DNA of 58,553 nucleotides from a virus. The notes beneath the pieces were generated by a model that was not told the origin of the DNA, did no database searches, and saw only the letters and a program-made list of their open reading frames with translations. The translations under genes were made by a program, and so were the position numbers. Position 1 is the stretch's first letter; every line of letters starts with the position of its first letter. Below are positions 15,800 to 23,291 of the stretch, piece by piece. The stretch lies in IMG/VR virus record IMGVR_UViG_3300034018_002110, positions 1-58,553 of that record; one strand, 5' to 3'.

Positions 15800-15895
15800 G
15801 GGTAAGCGGCGTGGTTTAGTTGACACGCTCTGAATGGCTCCATGCCATATAGTCGGGGAAGGACCGACGAGCAGGTGCAATTCCTGCCTTACCCT
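15800..15895 (+). ncRNA. tRNA-shaped RNA 2, class II-like
   Basis: Acceptor GGGTAAG (15800-15806) pairs with CTTACCC (15888-15894). CG and the D-arm-like GCGTG/CACGC (15809-15828) match RNA 1. A central hairpin has a CTCCATG loop (would read as anticodon CCA), a long variable-type arm GTCGG/CCGAC follows, then T-arm GCAGG-TGCAATT-CCTGC. Base 37 is T, T-loop position 55 is G and no GG is seen in the D-loop, so a working tRNA is doubtful. Confidence 0.55.
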
Positions 15896-15930
15896 TTTAT
15901 TTTATTGAATCTAACGAATGGGAAATTCAT

Positions 15931-16146
15931 ATGATTGAGCCTGAATTAGAAGAACGATACAATAAGTCATTGGTCCTACTTCGCAGGATCATGAATGCTG
16001 AGGATACCCTTCGCTGGAAGGAAGTCGAAACCTACGAGGACATAATACCCGATATTCGTGATTTTTTATCAGACACGAGGAATTTGAACGATGTATACAT
16101 CATTCCTACAGAGAGTCAAATTATTATTTTTGACTCCGAAATATAG
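15931..16146 (+). CDS. Hypothetical protein, 71 aa
   Basis: GGGAAATTCAT precedes the ATG. Acidic and mostly helical with a beta-like tail. It overlaps the next frame by 56 nt. Not recognised. Confidence 0.55.
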   Translation: MIEPELEERYNKSLVLLRRIMNAEDTLRWKEVETYEDIIPDIRDFLSDTRNLNDVYIIPTESQIIIFDSEI

Positions 16147-16363
16147 ACTTCTAGGCGTGCATTGGGGCAGAGAGATCAAATATAGTGCTGGCATGACTGG
16201 CTATCCTATGTATTGGTTCTATGAGATCGGAGATCAGTTTATGATCTCTGGCTTTTTCGGTGCAGTAATTCGGGGGAAGTTACCAAAGTGCCTTGACAGA
16301 GTCTCGGACTCTGGTAAGATTAGGTATCTAAAGAGATACATTCCAAAAGCAGACAGGCGATAG
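16091..16363 (+). CDS. Hypothetical protein, 90 aa
   Basis: ATG 16091 with AGGAATTTG upstream lies inside the preceding gene; a later start such as GTG 16158 would avoid most of the overlap but lacks a ribosome binding site. Basic, aromatic-rich. Not recognised. Confidence 0.5.
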   Translation: MYTSFLQRVKLLFLTPKYRLLGVHWGREIKYSAGMTGYPMYWFYEIGDQFMISGFFGAVIRGKLPKCLDRVSDSGKIRYLKRYIPKADRR

Positions 16364-16365
16364 TT

Positions 16366-16659
16366 ATGACACAGCCATTCCTCGAACAACTTGAATCTTG
16401 GATCGATACGGAAGACTTCGTTGAGCTACAAAGATGTGAGTTCAAGGTAGCAGAGATGCTCAAGAGCTACAGTCGCGTTGTCACAGAGATGGAGGAAGAC
16501 AAGTCTTCCTTTCTATGGACCGATCCTATGGCATTAGCCGTTCACAAAGAGCTTAAAAAACTGAAAGCATTAGTTAAAAGGGTAGATACTCTCTACAAGA
16601 AAACAGATAAACAAAACAAGAAAGATCAAAATGTGCTACGAGATGCGACAATCGTTTAA
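16366..16659 (+). CDS. Hypothetical helical protein, 97 aa
   Basis: Starts 2 nt after the previous stop. Long amphipathic helices with a Lys-rich C-terminus suggest a coiled coil. Not recognised. Confidence 0.6.
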   Translation: MTQPFLEQLESWIDTEDFVELQRCEFKVAEMLKSYSRVVTEMEEDKSSFLWTDPMALAVHKELKKLKALVKRVDTLYKKTDKQNKKDQNVLRDATIV

Positions 16660-16858
16660 AAACGGAAATGTATGGTATAAGATATACAAGGACGACAAAG
16701 TTGTTTATATATATAGCCATGAACGAGAGGCAAGAGAAACAATGGAATATCTTACAGAAGAAATAGCCGTAAAAGCATTCAGTAAGGCTCACAAAGGATC
16801 ACTTTATCTTTCAACTCCATTCACCGATCCAAGATCTGGTATGGGTCGAAAGAGCTAA
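16631..16858 (+). CDS. Hypothetical protein, 75 aa
   Basis: Overlaps the end of the preceding gene by 29 nt, with AAGAAAGATC upstream of the ATG. Pattern YKIYKDDKVVYIYSHEREA suggests a small alpha/beta fold. Not recognised. Confidence 0.55.
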   Translation: MCYEMRQSFKNGNVWYKIYKDDKVVYIYSHEREARETMEYLTEEIAVKAFSKAHKGSLYLSTPFTDPRSGMGRKS

Positions 16859-16883
16859 ACTATTATTTTCAAGGAATTTATAT

Positions 16884-17357
16884 ATGATGGAATACTGGCA
16901 TTGCATCTTGGGGCCTGTTGACTCAAGTCTAATTTCATATGGAGCGGATTTTCCTCTCAGATGTGCTGTGAGAGATGCCTTCTGTGATATCCCTGCACAC
17001 TCAGATACACCTATCACAATTTCAAGTGGTTGGGGTATGACTCAGGATGTTGTGGACAAGATACAGAAGATCAAGTCAGAGAGCTTTATGCAAAAGCACA
17101 ATATAGTTGAACCAAAGAACGATATCTGTGGTACTGCCGAGCAACGCACAGCACAGTTAATGTTCACGCCCAAGATGTATTTACCACCTTTGGCAAATGC
17201 TTACTCAGACTATATGATCTCCATATATGGCATGTTTGGAACATATGAAGTTGCTTTTAACACGTATGCCCACTTGGTTGAGGGTCTTCCCACAGAATGT
17301 CCTCCGTGTAGCGATGCGATAGCTTGGTTCAGGAGACACGGTCATGAAAAACCCTAA
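16884..17357 (+). CDS. Hypothetical protein, 157 aa
   Basis: AAGGAATTTATAT precedes the ATG. The N-terminal sequence with GPVDSSLISYGADFPLR and a cluster of cysteines may form a small enzyme-like domain. It overlaps the next gene by 14 nt. Not recognised. Confidence 0.6.
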   Translation: MMEYWHCILGPVDSSLISYGADFPLRCAVRDAFCDIPAHSDTPITISSGWGMTQDVVDKIQKIKSESFMQKHNIVEPKNDICGTAEQRTAQLMFTPKMYLPPLANAYSDYMISIYGMFGTYEVAFNTYAHLVEGLPTECPPCSDAIAWFRRHGHEKP

Positions 17358-17568
17358 AGAATTGCCAAGCGGTTGGAAATCCTATGTGTTGGGACTTCCT
17401 CAGCACTCTCAACTCAAGATACTGATGAATCTGCTTTATTGGCAGATAGATGAACTAAAAGGACAAGACGTCAGGTTTTTCCCCGGAGAAGACCCAGACT
17501 ATCAGGGTACTTACACTGCAAATGCTGACATATACTGGACTTCACATGGAAAGAGTTTACTAGAATGA
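17344..17568 (+). CDS. Hypothetical protein, 74 aa
   Basis: Starts within the end of the preceding gene, with AGGAGACACGGTC upstream of the ATG, and overlaps the next start by 4 nt. Not recognised. Confidence 0.55.
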   Translation: MKNPKELPSGWKSYVLGLPQHSQLKILMNLLYWQIDELKGQDVRFFPGEDPDYQGTYTANADIYWTSHGKSLLE

Positions 17569-17762
17569 AGATTGGTGACAAGATTGTTTGCGTAACAACG
17601 GCTCCAGATTATACGCTTCGTGGCAAGTCCGACAATGCTCGCTGTGTAGTGGGAAATACCTACGAAATCAGTGACGTAATTGAATCTAAGATGGGATTGT
17701 TGCTGGATATCGAAGGTGAGTTACACATGGCAGAATGTTTCAAGGTGGTGAACGAACAATAA
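17565..17762 (+). CDS. Small KOW/SH3-like protein, 65 aa
   Basis: ATGA overlap with the preceding gene. MKIGDKIVCVT at the start and GNTYEISDVI later follow the beta pattern of small barrel proteins often found in phages and similar in style to the protein at 1992. Fold call from pattern only. Confidence 0.55.
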   Translation: MKIGDKIVCVTTAPDYTLRGKSDNARCVVGNTYEISDVIESKMGLLLDIEGELHMAECFKVVNEQ

Positions 17763-17797
17763 AAAAATAGTAAACATGAAATCTTTTGCAATAACAG

Positions 17798-17826
17798 TTG
17801 CATTTGGCCAGTCTTTTGACTATAAT
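17798..17826 (+). promoter_or_regulatory. Sigma70-type promoter
   Basis: TTGCAT (17798-17803), 17-bp spacer, TATAAT (17821-17826), 18 bp before the small membrane protein at 17844. Confidence 0.65.
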
Positions 17827-17843
17827 AACGAGGGTCATGGAGT

Positions 17844-17993
17844 ATGAAAGAATTTATGATAGTGATACTGGTATACTTCCTAGCATTCCTTATAGCGTCG
17901 TTGGGTTGTTATATGTTTAAAGAAATTGGCGCATATTTGCTAAAGAAGCAGAACGAAAGAGATTACGTCACTACGTATTATTTTAATCACTAA
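17844..17993 (+). CDS. Small membrane protein, 49 aa
   Basis: GGAG lies just upstream of ATG 17844. One transmembrane helix (about residues 5-24) is followed by a basic, Tyr-rich tail. The promoter at 17798 is so close that the leader is only about 10 nt. Confidence 0.6.
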   Translation: MKEFMIVILVYFLAFLIASLGCYMFKEIGAYLLKKQNERDYVTTYYFNH

Positions 17994-18003
17994 GGAGAAA
18001 ATT

Positions 18004-18378
18004 ATGAACGACCAAGAGGCTATCGCCACGAACGGCGGCTCCGGTTCAACGCATTGTTCGTTTTCTGCGATTAATTTTACGCGGCTTAAAAGATACATGG
18101 CAAGCTGGTTTTGTAAGCATGCTGTTGTTCACAATATTGATGTAGCGAATCAGTTGTGTGAATTAGGATTTGTGGTAACTAGTGGTCGTGGACACATGAT
18201 GACATACTTTAAGAATAAAGATGGAAGCAAGAGAGCAGACAACAACAACCCGCCCAATGCGTTAGATTTGTTCTTACTAAACACAGGGCGTTTCGCTCAT
18301 TGGTTTTCCGACAATGTAAGTTGGAACATCTTCAAACGACATACCATCTACAGAGATCTCACGTCTTACGAGAATTGA
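18004..18378 (+). CDS. Hypothetical protein starting in a palindromic repeat, 124 aa
   Basis: AAGGAGAAAATT precedes the ATG. The first 20 codons are written in a partial copy of the repeat seen at 18560 and 19132, giving a low-complexity NGGSGSTHCS start in a different frame from the other copies. The rest has GFVVTSGRGHMMTYF and an Asn-rich turn. Not recognised. Confidence 0.55.
   Translation: MNDQEAIATNGGSGSTHCSFSAINFTRLKRYMASWFCKHAVVHNIDVANQLCELGFVVTSGRGHMMTYFKNKDGSKRADNNNPPNALDLFLLNTGRFAHWFSDNVSWNIFKRHTIYRDLTSYEN
18006..18063 (+). repeat. Palindromic repeat, partial copy 1
   Basis: Shares GAACGACCAAG and the 3' portion CGGCGGCTCCGGTTCAACGC with the full copies at 18560-18655 and 19132-19223 but lacks the central hairpin. 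The flank GTTCGTTTTCTGCGATT is shared with copy 3. Confidence 0.75.
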
Positions 18379-18427
18379 AATCAATACTTTGTTATCGCGG
18401 TAATCAGGTCAACCATAGGAGAATCCA

Positions 18428-19417
18428 GTGCTCAGAAAAGTAAAAGACGGTAATGTGGAAATTGTAGAGTGCGACCTCGATCCAATTGTGACAGGGCGAA
18501 TTCTGGAGGGAATCGTCAATATGAATGCGGCGATTGTATCGTTGTTGGGGTTGTCTGTAGCAACGAACGACCAAGTTAACCGGGACGCCGCGAGCGGCGT
18601 TCCAACCCCAAATCCGGCGAATACGGCGGCTCCGGTTCAACGCATGGTTCGTTGCAATTTGCGGCTTGGGTTTAAGTTACTTGACGAGTGCAGATTTGAT
18701 TGTGTGGTATGGGAGAACACGCCCATTACAGGTGCATGGTGGCACTGCCGCTTATCGGAGAATGCATCCAAACAGTTCGGAATGTCACTGAAACATCAAA
18801 TTGAAATTGGGTCATGTTCGCTAGAAGATGTGCGAGAGATTCAAAGTTATTTTGATGAGGGTTTTCTGCATTCTGGCTTTGTTCTAGGAGCCAGTAGCCA
18901 CTTGGATCTTTCCGAACATTGTCAACCAGAAGTTCAGATATGGAGTGAAGGTATCGTAAAACCTGAAAAACTCGTGATGCATCCTGATATGAAAGATGAG
19001 GAGTGGGCCCGTTGGGATTGTGTTCTGTCAGAACTAAGCAAGACCACCAGTCTGGCCCCTTTCTGTTCTGGTATATCCACTCAGCAGCAATCCGAATCTG
19101 ACGTTCTTCCATATGAATACGATACTTTGAAAACGAACGATCAAGTTAACCGGGACGTCGCGAGCGGCGTTCCAACCTCAATTCCAGCAGCTACGGCGGC
19201 TCCGGTTCAACGCTTTGTTCGTTTTCTGCGATTGATTGCGTCTATTGCATTTTGGCCGCTTCGTTTCCTTCGATTTGCCGGAATGGCGAGGAGCGAACAA
19301 ACTCACGCTGTGATTGTGAAGATACCACCAATGCCATCAGACCTAACTGATGAGATCAAGAGGATTGCTGGCGTAGAGATTCAGCGTGCTCTTTCATTTG
19401 TTGGGAAATCTGTGTGA
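18428..19417 (+). CDS. Hypothetical protein, 329 aa, carrying two in-frame repeats
   Basis: GTG 18428 follows AGGAGAATCCA. The repeat at 18560 and again at 19132 are both translated in the same frame, giving TNDQVNRDAASGVPT and TNDQVNRDVASGVPT segments ending in TAAPVQR. Between them is a unique, Trp-containing region (about residues 80-230). A hydrophobic segment (LIASIAFWPLRFLRF) follows the second copy. The protein seems to have been extended by repeat insertion. Function unknown. Confidence 0.6.
   Translation: MLRKVKDGNVEIVECDLDPIVTGRILEGIVNMNAAIVSLLGLSVATNDQVNRDAASGVPTPNPANTAAPVQRMVRCNLRLGFKLLDECRFDCVVWENTPITGAWWHCRLSENASKQFGMSLKHQIEIGSCSLEDVREIQSYFDEGFLHSGFVLGASSHLDLSEHCQPEVQIWSEGIVKPEKLVMHPDMKDEEWARWDCVLSELSKTTSLAPFCSGISTQQQSESDVLPYEYDTLKTNDQVNRDVASGVPTSIPAATAAPVQRFVRFLRLIASIAFWPLRFLRFAGMARSEQTHAVIVKIPPMPSDLTDEIKRIAGVEIQRALSFVGKSV
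18560..18655 (+). repeat. 96-bp nested palindrome, copy 2 (attC-like shape)
   Basis: Outer arms GCAACGAAC (18560-18568) and GTTCGTTGC (18647-18655) match perfectly. Inner arms GTTAACCGG (18575-18583) and CCGGTTCAAC (18632-18641) match except for one bulged C. A central hairpin ACGCCGC-GA-GCGGCGT occupies 18585-18600. Two nested arms, a one-base bulge and a variable centre are the layout of integron attC sites, although box sequences do not clearly fit. Confidence 0.8.
19132..19223 (+). repeat. Nested palindrome, copy 3
   Basis: Nearly the same sequence as 18560-18655, with changes mostly in the centre and in the 3' outer arm. Frame is conserved inside the host ORF. Confidence 0.8.
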
Positions 19418-19432
19418 GGACGGACTTGGCTA

Positions 19433-19729
19433 TTGCGACCGACTGACCAGATATTGACTTCTCAAATATTAAGGAGAGTAGCTCTGGACTACTATAAAAT
19501 ACCATCAGATGTCCTTACTGGAGAATTTCCCCCGGACTGGGTCAGGCTTAGGCTTGCTTTAGACGGTAATGGGCCATTCTTCTTGCACAGCAACATCGGG
19601 CCACTTGACAAGACCGGCCACTATCGTGGGTTTTATGCCGATATAGGTGACTGGGTCATAAGAATCAAAGATGGCCTTGAGACCTTATACCCAAATGGAC
19701 TATATGTCTTATGCAAATCACATCAATAA
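19433..19729 (+). CDS. Hypothetical protein, 98 aa, start uncertain
   Basis: The frame opens at TTG 19433 without a good ribosome binding site; AAGGAGAG near 19472 suggests that a later non-ATG start may be used. The C-terminal part (GDWVIRIKDGLETLYPNGLYVL) looks like a real domain. Not recognised. Confidence 0.45.
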   Translation: MRPTDQILTSQILRRVALDYYKIPSDVLTGEFPPDWVRLRLALDGNGPFFLHSNIGPLDKTGHYRGFYADIGDWVIRIKDGLETLYPNGLYVLCKSHQ

Positions 19730-19744
19730 ATAAGGAGCGTAAGC

Positions 19745-19855
19745 TTGGACGGTAATCAAAAATTTTGGCTGGCATTTTGGCTTATTGTGTCAGGATCTAT
19801 TTTTGGAATCAGAATACTGTGGATCGTTGAACAGTATCTGAAGAATCACACTTGA
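19745..19855 (+). CDS. Small membrane peptide, 36 aa, TTG start
   Basis: TTG 19745 has AAGGAG 8 nt upstream. A single transmembrane helix (about residues 7-27) is flanked by polar ends. The stop codon overlaps the -35 box of the next promoter. Confidence 0.45.
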   Translation: MDGNQKFWLAFWLIVSGSIFGIRILWIVEQYLKNHT

Positions 19856-19880
19856 CAAACCGATACACGTCAGCTACAAT
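19852..19880 (+). promoter_or_regulatory. Consensus sigma70-type promoter
   Basis: TTGACA (19852-19857), 17-bp spacer, TACAAT (19875-19880). The predicted start point coincides with the first ATG of the next gene. Confidence 0.85.
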
Positions 19881-19886
19881 ACGAGC

Positions 19887-20123
19887 ATGGGTATTTTAAT
19901 GAATAAAGCAACCATAGAACAACTCAGATTGCACCTCGAAGAGGAGTTCCACCCAGCTTTGGTGCATGTGGGATATGGGGTATGTGGACTCCTAAGAGGG
20001 ATTGAAACCGTCGAAGGAAAGACCTGCGTTGTAGTTCAGATCTTTAGTGATGATGTAAGGTTCAACTGGAAGATTGCTCAAAAGTTTGAGTATGGTTTAA
20101 ACAATATTAGGGAAATAAAATGA
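19887..20123 (+). CDS. Hypothetical protein, 78 aa, possibly leaderless
   Basis: ATG 19887 lies 7 nt after the -10 box, where transcription should begin, and no ribosome binding site precedes it or the alternative ATG at 19899. The protein has a helical start and a KTCVVVQIFSDD strand. It overlaps the next gene by 4 nt. Not recognised. Confidence 0.55.
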   Translation: MGILMNKATIEQLRLHLEEEFHPALVHVGYGVCGLLRGIETVEGKTCVVVQIFSDDVRFNWKIAQKFEYGLNNIREIK

Positions 20124-20731
20124 TCATTGAAGTTGGGAATACATATCAAGCGAATGATGGAAAATTCTGGAGAATAATCCAAGAAGATATACTCCAACGG
20201 CATCAAGACGCAACCGAATTCAAGTTCGTTGGAGCTAACGATGGTTGTAAATATGTCAGATTTAACGCGAATGGAGATAGTTGTGGCGATATTAAACTGA
20301 TCTCTGAGTCCAACGATACACCGGAACTTTTGGGTGGATGCGTAGGTGCTTGGAGTGGAAACTTCACCAAGATTCCGGATACGCTTGTTTGGGAATGGAA
20401 AACCCCAGACAAAGAAGGTATCTGGGCATTGCGTCGCGATGCGTATGGTGGAACATTAACAGAACAGGCACCAAAAGCTATGTCTGTACAGCTCATTGAA
20501 AATGTAAAAAGTTGTTTTTACCTAAAATGTTGGAGATGTTACTTAGGACCAGTTCCCGAAATCTCCCAACCCAAAAAGCCTGTCAAGCAAACCCTATGGA
20601 TGGTTAAATGCTTTAATCGTTTGCTGTGGGAAGAGCTATGGTTACCAGACGAAGAAACCCCAAAACTCTGGTGTTTGCACGACATTGCTCATAAAACTTG
20701 CACAACCCGAACAGTACAGGAGAAACCATGA
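20120..20731 (+). CDS. Hypothetical protein, 203 aa
   Basis: ATGA overlap with the previous gene. The first 60 residues (VGNTYQANDGKFWRIIQ) resemble a small beta domain, the C-terminal part is rich in Trp, Cys and Lys. Not recognised. Confidence 0.6.
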   Translation: MIIEVGNTYQANDGKFWRIIQEDILQRHQDATEFKFVGANDGCKYVRFNANGDSCGDIKLISESNDTPELLGGCVGAWSGNFTKIPDTLVWEWKTPDKEGIWALRRDAYGGTLTEQAPKAMSVQLIENVKSCFYLKCWRCYLGPVPEISQPKKPVKQTLWMVKCFNRLLWEELWLPDEETPKLWCLHDIAHKTCTTRTVQEKP

Positions 20732-21060
20732 CCACATTCATACAATTGACAATCGGAATTCTCTTGGCCGCGTCGATCTGTCGATACTATAATATCACTA
20801 GGCTTATCTGGAAAGTTCTAGACTACATCTACTTCGTAATGCTTACGATCTTGTTTATAAACCTTCCAATTGTAGCTATATATGGTCGGCAATATTCGAT
20901 AACTCAGCATTTAGTCGAAAATTATCCAGATCATACAGCGACACTTTTGTGGTGTATAGTCTTCACATACTCATATCTTAGACTAATAGTCGATATGAGC
21001 AAAGTGATTGCTATAGGCTTATCCAGACTTTTAAAGGGGCAAAGCCCATTCATATCATAA
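20728..21060 (+). CDS. Membrane protein with three to four helices, 110 aa
   Basis: AGGAGAAACC precedes ATG 20728, which overlaps the previous stop; the upstream ATG at 20698 lies inside that gene. Hydrophobic segments at about 4-19, 30-52 and 70-90 predict an integral inner-membrane protein. No family recognised. Confidence 0.6.
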   Translation: MTTFIQLTIGILLAASICRYYNITRLIWKVLDYIYFVMLTILFINLPIVAIYGRQYSITQHLVENYPDHTATLLWCIVFTYSYLRLIVDMSKVIAIGLSRLLKGQSPFIS

Positions 21061-21125
21061 CTCATCCAGACAACAGCATTACATTTACAGTAGTCGCCCG
21101 ACTGCATTTATGACTGGGAGATAAA

Positions 21126-21731
21126 ATGACACCAAAAGAATCGCTCAAATACCTAGAACGAGTAGCAGACTCGCTGTGTGTTGGAGGTATTGCTAGTCAC
21201 GTATTGGACGACGATAGATTCTATCTATGGTCCGGATCATCACGCAGAGATCAGCACCACTACGGCAAGCATGGGTTGGTCATACACACTGCCGAGGTTG
21301 CTAGGCTCTGTCTATGGAATAATGAATACCTAGGAAACAAGTTAGATAATACTGAGCTATTCCTCTCCGCACTATTTCATGACTGCGGCAAGATGTGGGA
21401 CTATGCTCCTCATCGTTTCGAGAATGAAGTTCCGGATTATAGCAACTGGATTTCTACCCCGCATAAGCGAACAATCCATCATATTAGTCGGTCTGCCATA
21501 GAGTGGAACTTAGCATCGTACTCCAAAGAGACATGCGAGCGTTATGCTTACATAAGCGAAGATCTGCTGAATGCCGTCACCCATAATATCTTAGCCCATC
21601 ATGGGCAGCGAGCTTGGGGTAGTCCTGTAGCACCCAAGACTGGTGCGGCTTGGATGTTGCACTTGTGTGACGGGATGTCTGCCCGTATGGATGATTGTGA
21701 TAGTTGTGACCCTTATGGGAGTGTCAAATGA
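21126..21731 (+). CDS. HD-domain phosphohydrolase
   Basis: HD-superfamily metal motifs are ordered as expected: H54 (HTAEV), H85-D86 with GK (LFHDCGKM), HH 158-159 (NILAHHG) and D182 (LHLCDGMSARMDD). The NILAHHGQRAWGSP pattern is closest in style to YhaM-type 3'-5' exoribonucleases or nucleotidases, but the OB domain of YhaM is absent. It probably cleaves a phosphate ester in RNA or nucleotides. GGGAGATAAA precedes the ATG. Confidence 0.85.
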   Translation: MTPKESLKYLERVADSLCVGGIASHVLDDDRFYLWSGSSRRDQHHYGKHGLVIHTAEVARLCLWNNEYLGNKLDNTELFLSALFHDCGKMWDYAPHRFENEVPDYSNWISTPHKRTIHHISRSAIEWNLASYSKETCERYAYISEDLLNAVTHNILAHHGQRAWGSPVAPKTGAAWMLHLCDGMSARMDDCDSCDPYGSVK

Positions 21732-21747
21732 ACCTAGAGGAGAAGCC

Positions 21748-22053
21748 ATGTACTGGATAACCGTATACCATATCGACAACGACTCAAATATCACTAAATA
21801 CGATGGTGGCACTGATTCATACGATAACAATAGCAAAAGAGATGTAGATCCAGCAAATGCTCTCTCCACCTTTTGGAAGTATGAGCATTTTTCGGAATGT
21901 GATGGATGGGATTGGGCGATGACTCCAGAAGAATTCAACGCGAAATTCGCAGAAGGCATCAGAATTCTACATATGGAGTTCATGCCACAATATGGATTCA
22001 GGGGTACATCTTTAGTGGAAGTCCAGCTAGACAGGATTGGTCATGAAGAATGA
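21748..22053 (+). CDS. Hypothetical protein, 101 aa
   Basis: ATG 21748 has AGGAGAAGCC upstream; earlier in-frame ATGs lie inside the HD gene. Asp- and Tyr-rich N-terminus, then a helical segment. It overlaps the next gene by 11 nt. Not recognised. Confidence 0.6.
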   Translation: MYWITVYHIDNDSNITKYDGGTDSYDNNSKRDVDPANALSTFWKYEHFSECDGWDWAMTPEEFNAKFAEGIRILHMEFMPQYGFRGTSLVEVQLDRIGHEE

Positions 22054-22348
22054 CTGGGAGAAATCCCCATATGATCGCAAGGAAGAGGCATTTTATGCCT
22101 CAGATGACACCAAAGCTAGGGCGAAAGTCAAGAGGTTCGTTTATGAAGTGGACAAACACTTCGTTGTAGAGAGTCGCCACAAGGAAGTTTCTAATCAACT
22201 TTTCCAATTTATGCTGGAATGGTCTTGTAAAAAGAAGTTTGAGACTGTAGAATTAGCTCAAAGGTACGTTGATAAACTCAAGAGAGAAGCTTACTCTGAT
22301 AGAAGAGAATTTCGTATTATTGACTTACGTGAGGGAACCGAACAATGA
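22043..22348 (+). CDS. Hypothetical protein, 101 aa
   Basis: ATG 22043 is preceded by AGGATTGGTC. Charged helical protein. The stop overlaps the next start (ATGA). Not recognised. Confidence 0.6.
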   Translation: MKNDWEKSPYDRKEEAFYASDDTKARAKVKRFVYEVDKHFVVESRHKEVSNQLFQFMLEWSCKKKFETVELAQRYVDKLKREAYSDRREFRIIDLREGTEQ

Positions 22349-22578
22349 CCTTGAATGAATTACTTGAGCAGTGCAAAGAACTAGTCGATGCCGGATTTGG
22401 TGACAGCGTAGTTATCAAAGCATCAGACGGCGAAGGCAACGATTTCATTTCCGTAGGAAGTATTCAGAATGACAGAGCCACAGGCGGACCATACCGATTC
22501 GAAGTCATCTCCGAAGAAGATGAAGAAGACTACGAAGAGTACGAAGAAGAACTCATCAGCGTCATCTGTGTCTGGTAA
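22345..22578 (+). CDS. Hypothetical acidic-tailed protein, 77 aa
   Basis: The compact N-terminal 50 residues (LLEQCKELVDAGFGDSVVI) are followed by an acidic run of Asp, Glu and Tyr encoded by GAAGAAGA-type repeats. The same bases are read in another frame by the next gene as a Lys-rich segment. Not recognised. Confidence 0.6.
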   Translation: MTLNELLEQCKELVDAGFGDSVVIKASDGEGNDFISVGSIQNDRATGGPYRFEVISEEDEEDYEEYEEELISVICVW

Positions 22579-23011
22579 GTATACCCTTACTATCAACAAA
22601 GAGCAGGCTCGTATCATGTGCGAAGCACTTGAGATTTATTCACGCCTTAAGCATGGGCAAATCAGCGAGCTTCGTGAACTCTTTCGTGACCGATGGTGTG
22701 CCCCCGATAGTCCGTTCAACTGGTCCACAGAGCCACTCTTGGACAGTCTCAAGGCTGTCATTTTTCCAGAGCTTCCCAAAAATGCATATCATGGGGTTGG
22801 TAGCAAGATATACCCTGAAAGCAGTGTCGCTTGGGATATAATGCAGGTGCTCCGACACAGGATGGCTTGGGACCGATTGAAGGCCGAAGGCCGAGATCAG
22901 CCAGAGTATTGGGGAGTTCAGTACAATCCACCAATGAGGTTCGGAGACGAACCTCTAGCGGAGATCAAAGTTGAAAAAGTTAGCAAAGAAACTGACCAAG
23001 GAATGGCTTGA
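22469..23011 (+). CDS. Conserved-looking phage protein, 180 aa, start uncertain
   Basis: ATG 22469 with AGGAAG 8 nt upstream overlaps the previous gene by 110 nt. The likely conserved domain begins near residue 36 (KYTLTINKEQARIMCEALEI), so a start near 22567 (GTG) is possible. The EQARIMCEALEIYSRL helix and the WDIMQVLRHRMAWDR helix resemble a family of small T4-like phage proteins of unknown role. Confidence 0.6.
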   Translation: MTEPQADHTDSKSSPKKMKKTTKSTKKNSSASSVSGKYTLTINKEQARIMCEALEIYSRLKHGQISELRELFRDRWCAPDSPFNWSTEPLLDSLKAVIFPELPKNAYHGVGSKIYPESSVAWDIMQVLRHRMAWDRLKAEGRDQPEYWGVQYNPPMRFGDEPLAEIKVEKVSKETDQGMA

Positions 23012-23291
23012 GTGGAAATATGGTCCACGATGTCATGAGTTCACGTCAGGGTGCGTTATTTGCAATAAATGGCAGTGTTTCGATGGCTTATTCAAAAGAG
23101 TCGATCCTTTGACTCTCGAAGAGGATATCAAAAAACTTGAGAAGGATTTAAAATGGAAGAAAGAGATGCTTCAAGAATTCCAGAAGGAATCTATTGCTAC
23201 ACCCGAGTCGATGGCAAGCGAGTCAATTGCCCCTACTGGGGACGTGATGAGTCGCGAGACGAGCAGGAATCAGGATTCTGCACCTTCCTAG
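22971..23291 (+). CDS. Hypothetical protein with Cys motif, 106 aa, TTG start
   Basis: TTG 22971 has GGAG 7 nt upstream and sits inside the end of the preceding gene. CVICNKWQCF near residue 28 may bind a metal. The last 45 residues are low in complexity and overlap the next gene by 139 nt in a different frame. Confidence 0.5.
   Translation: MKKLAKKLTKEWLEWKYGPRCHEFTSGCVICNKWQCFDGLFKRVDPLTLEEDIKKLEKDLKWKKEMLQEFQKESIATPESMASESIAPTGDVMSRETSRNQDSAPS

Noticed and set aside
15696-15855. CGACTATA and TATAGTCG, resembling the P7 helix of a group I intron
   Set aside because: Other group I core elements (P3, P4, P6 and a splice context in a gene) are absent, and the right strand is already used in RNA 2.
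15800-15895. RNA 2 as tRNA-Trp or tRNA-Sec
   Set aside because: Loop would give CCA with a long variable arm, T at position 37 and G55; tRNA-Trp is class I and tRNA-Sec needs UCA and an 8-bp acceptor.
18404-18640. Minus-strand frame across palindromic repeat copy 2
   Set aside because: It arises because the GC-rich palindrome is open in many frames; the plus-strand gene has a strong ribosome binding site.
18006-19223. CRISPR array or simple transposon
   Set aside because: Repeats are too long, too few and too far apart for CRISPR; no transposase, integrase or target-site duplication is visible.
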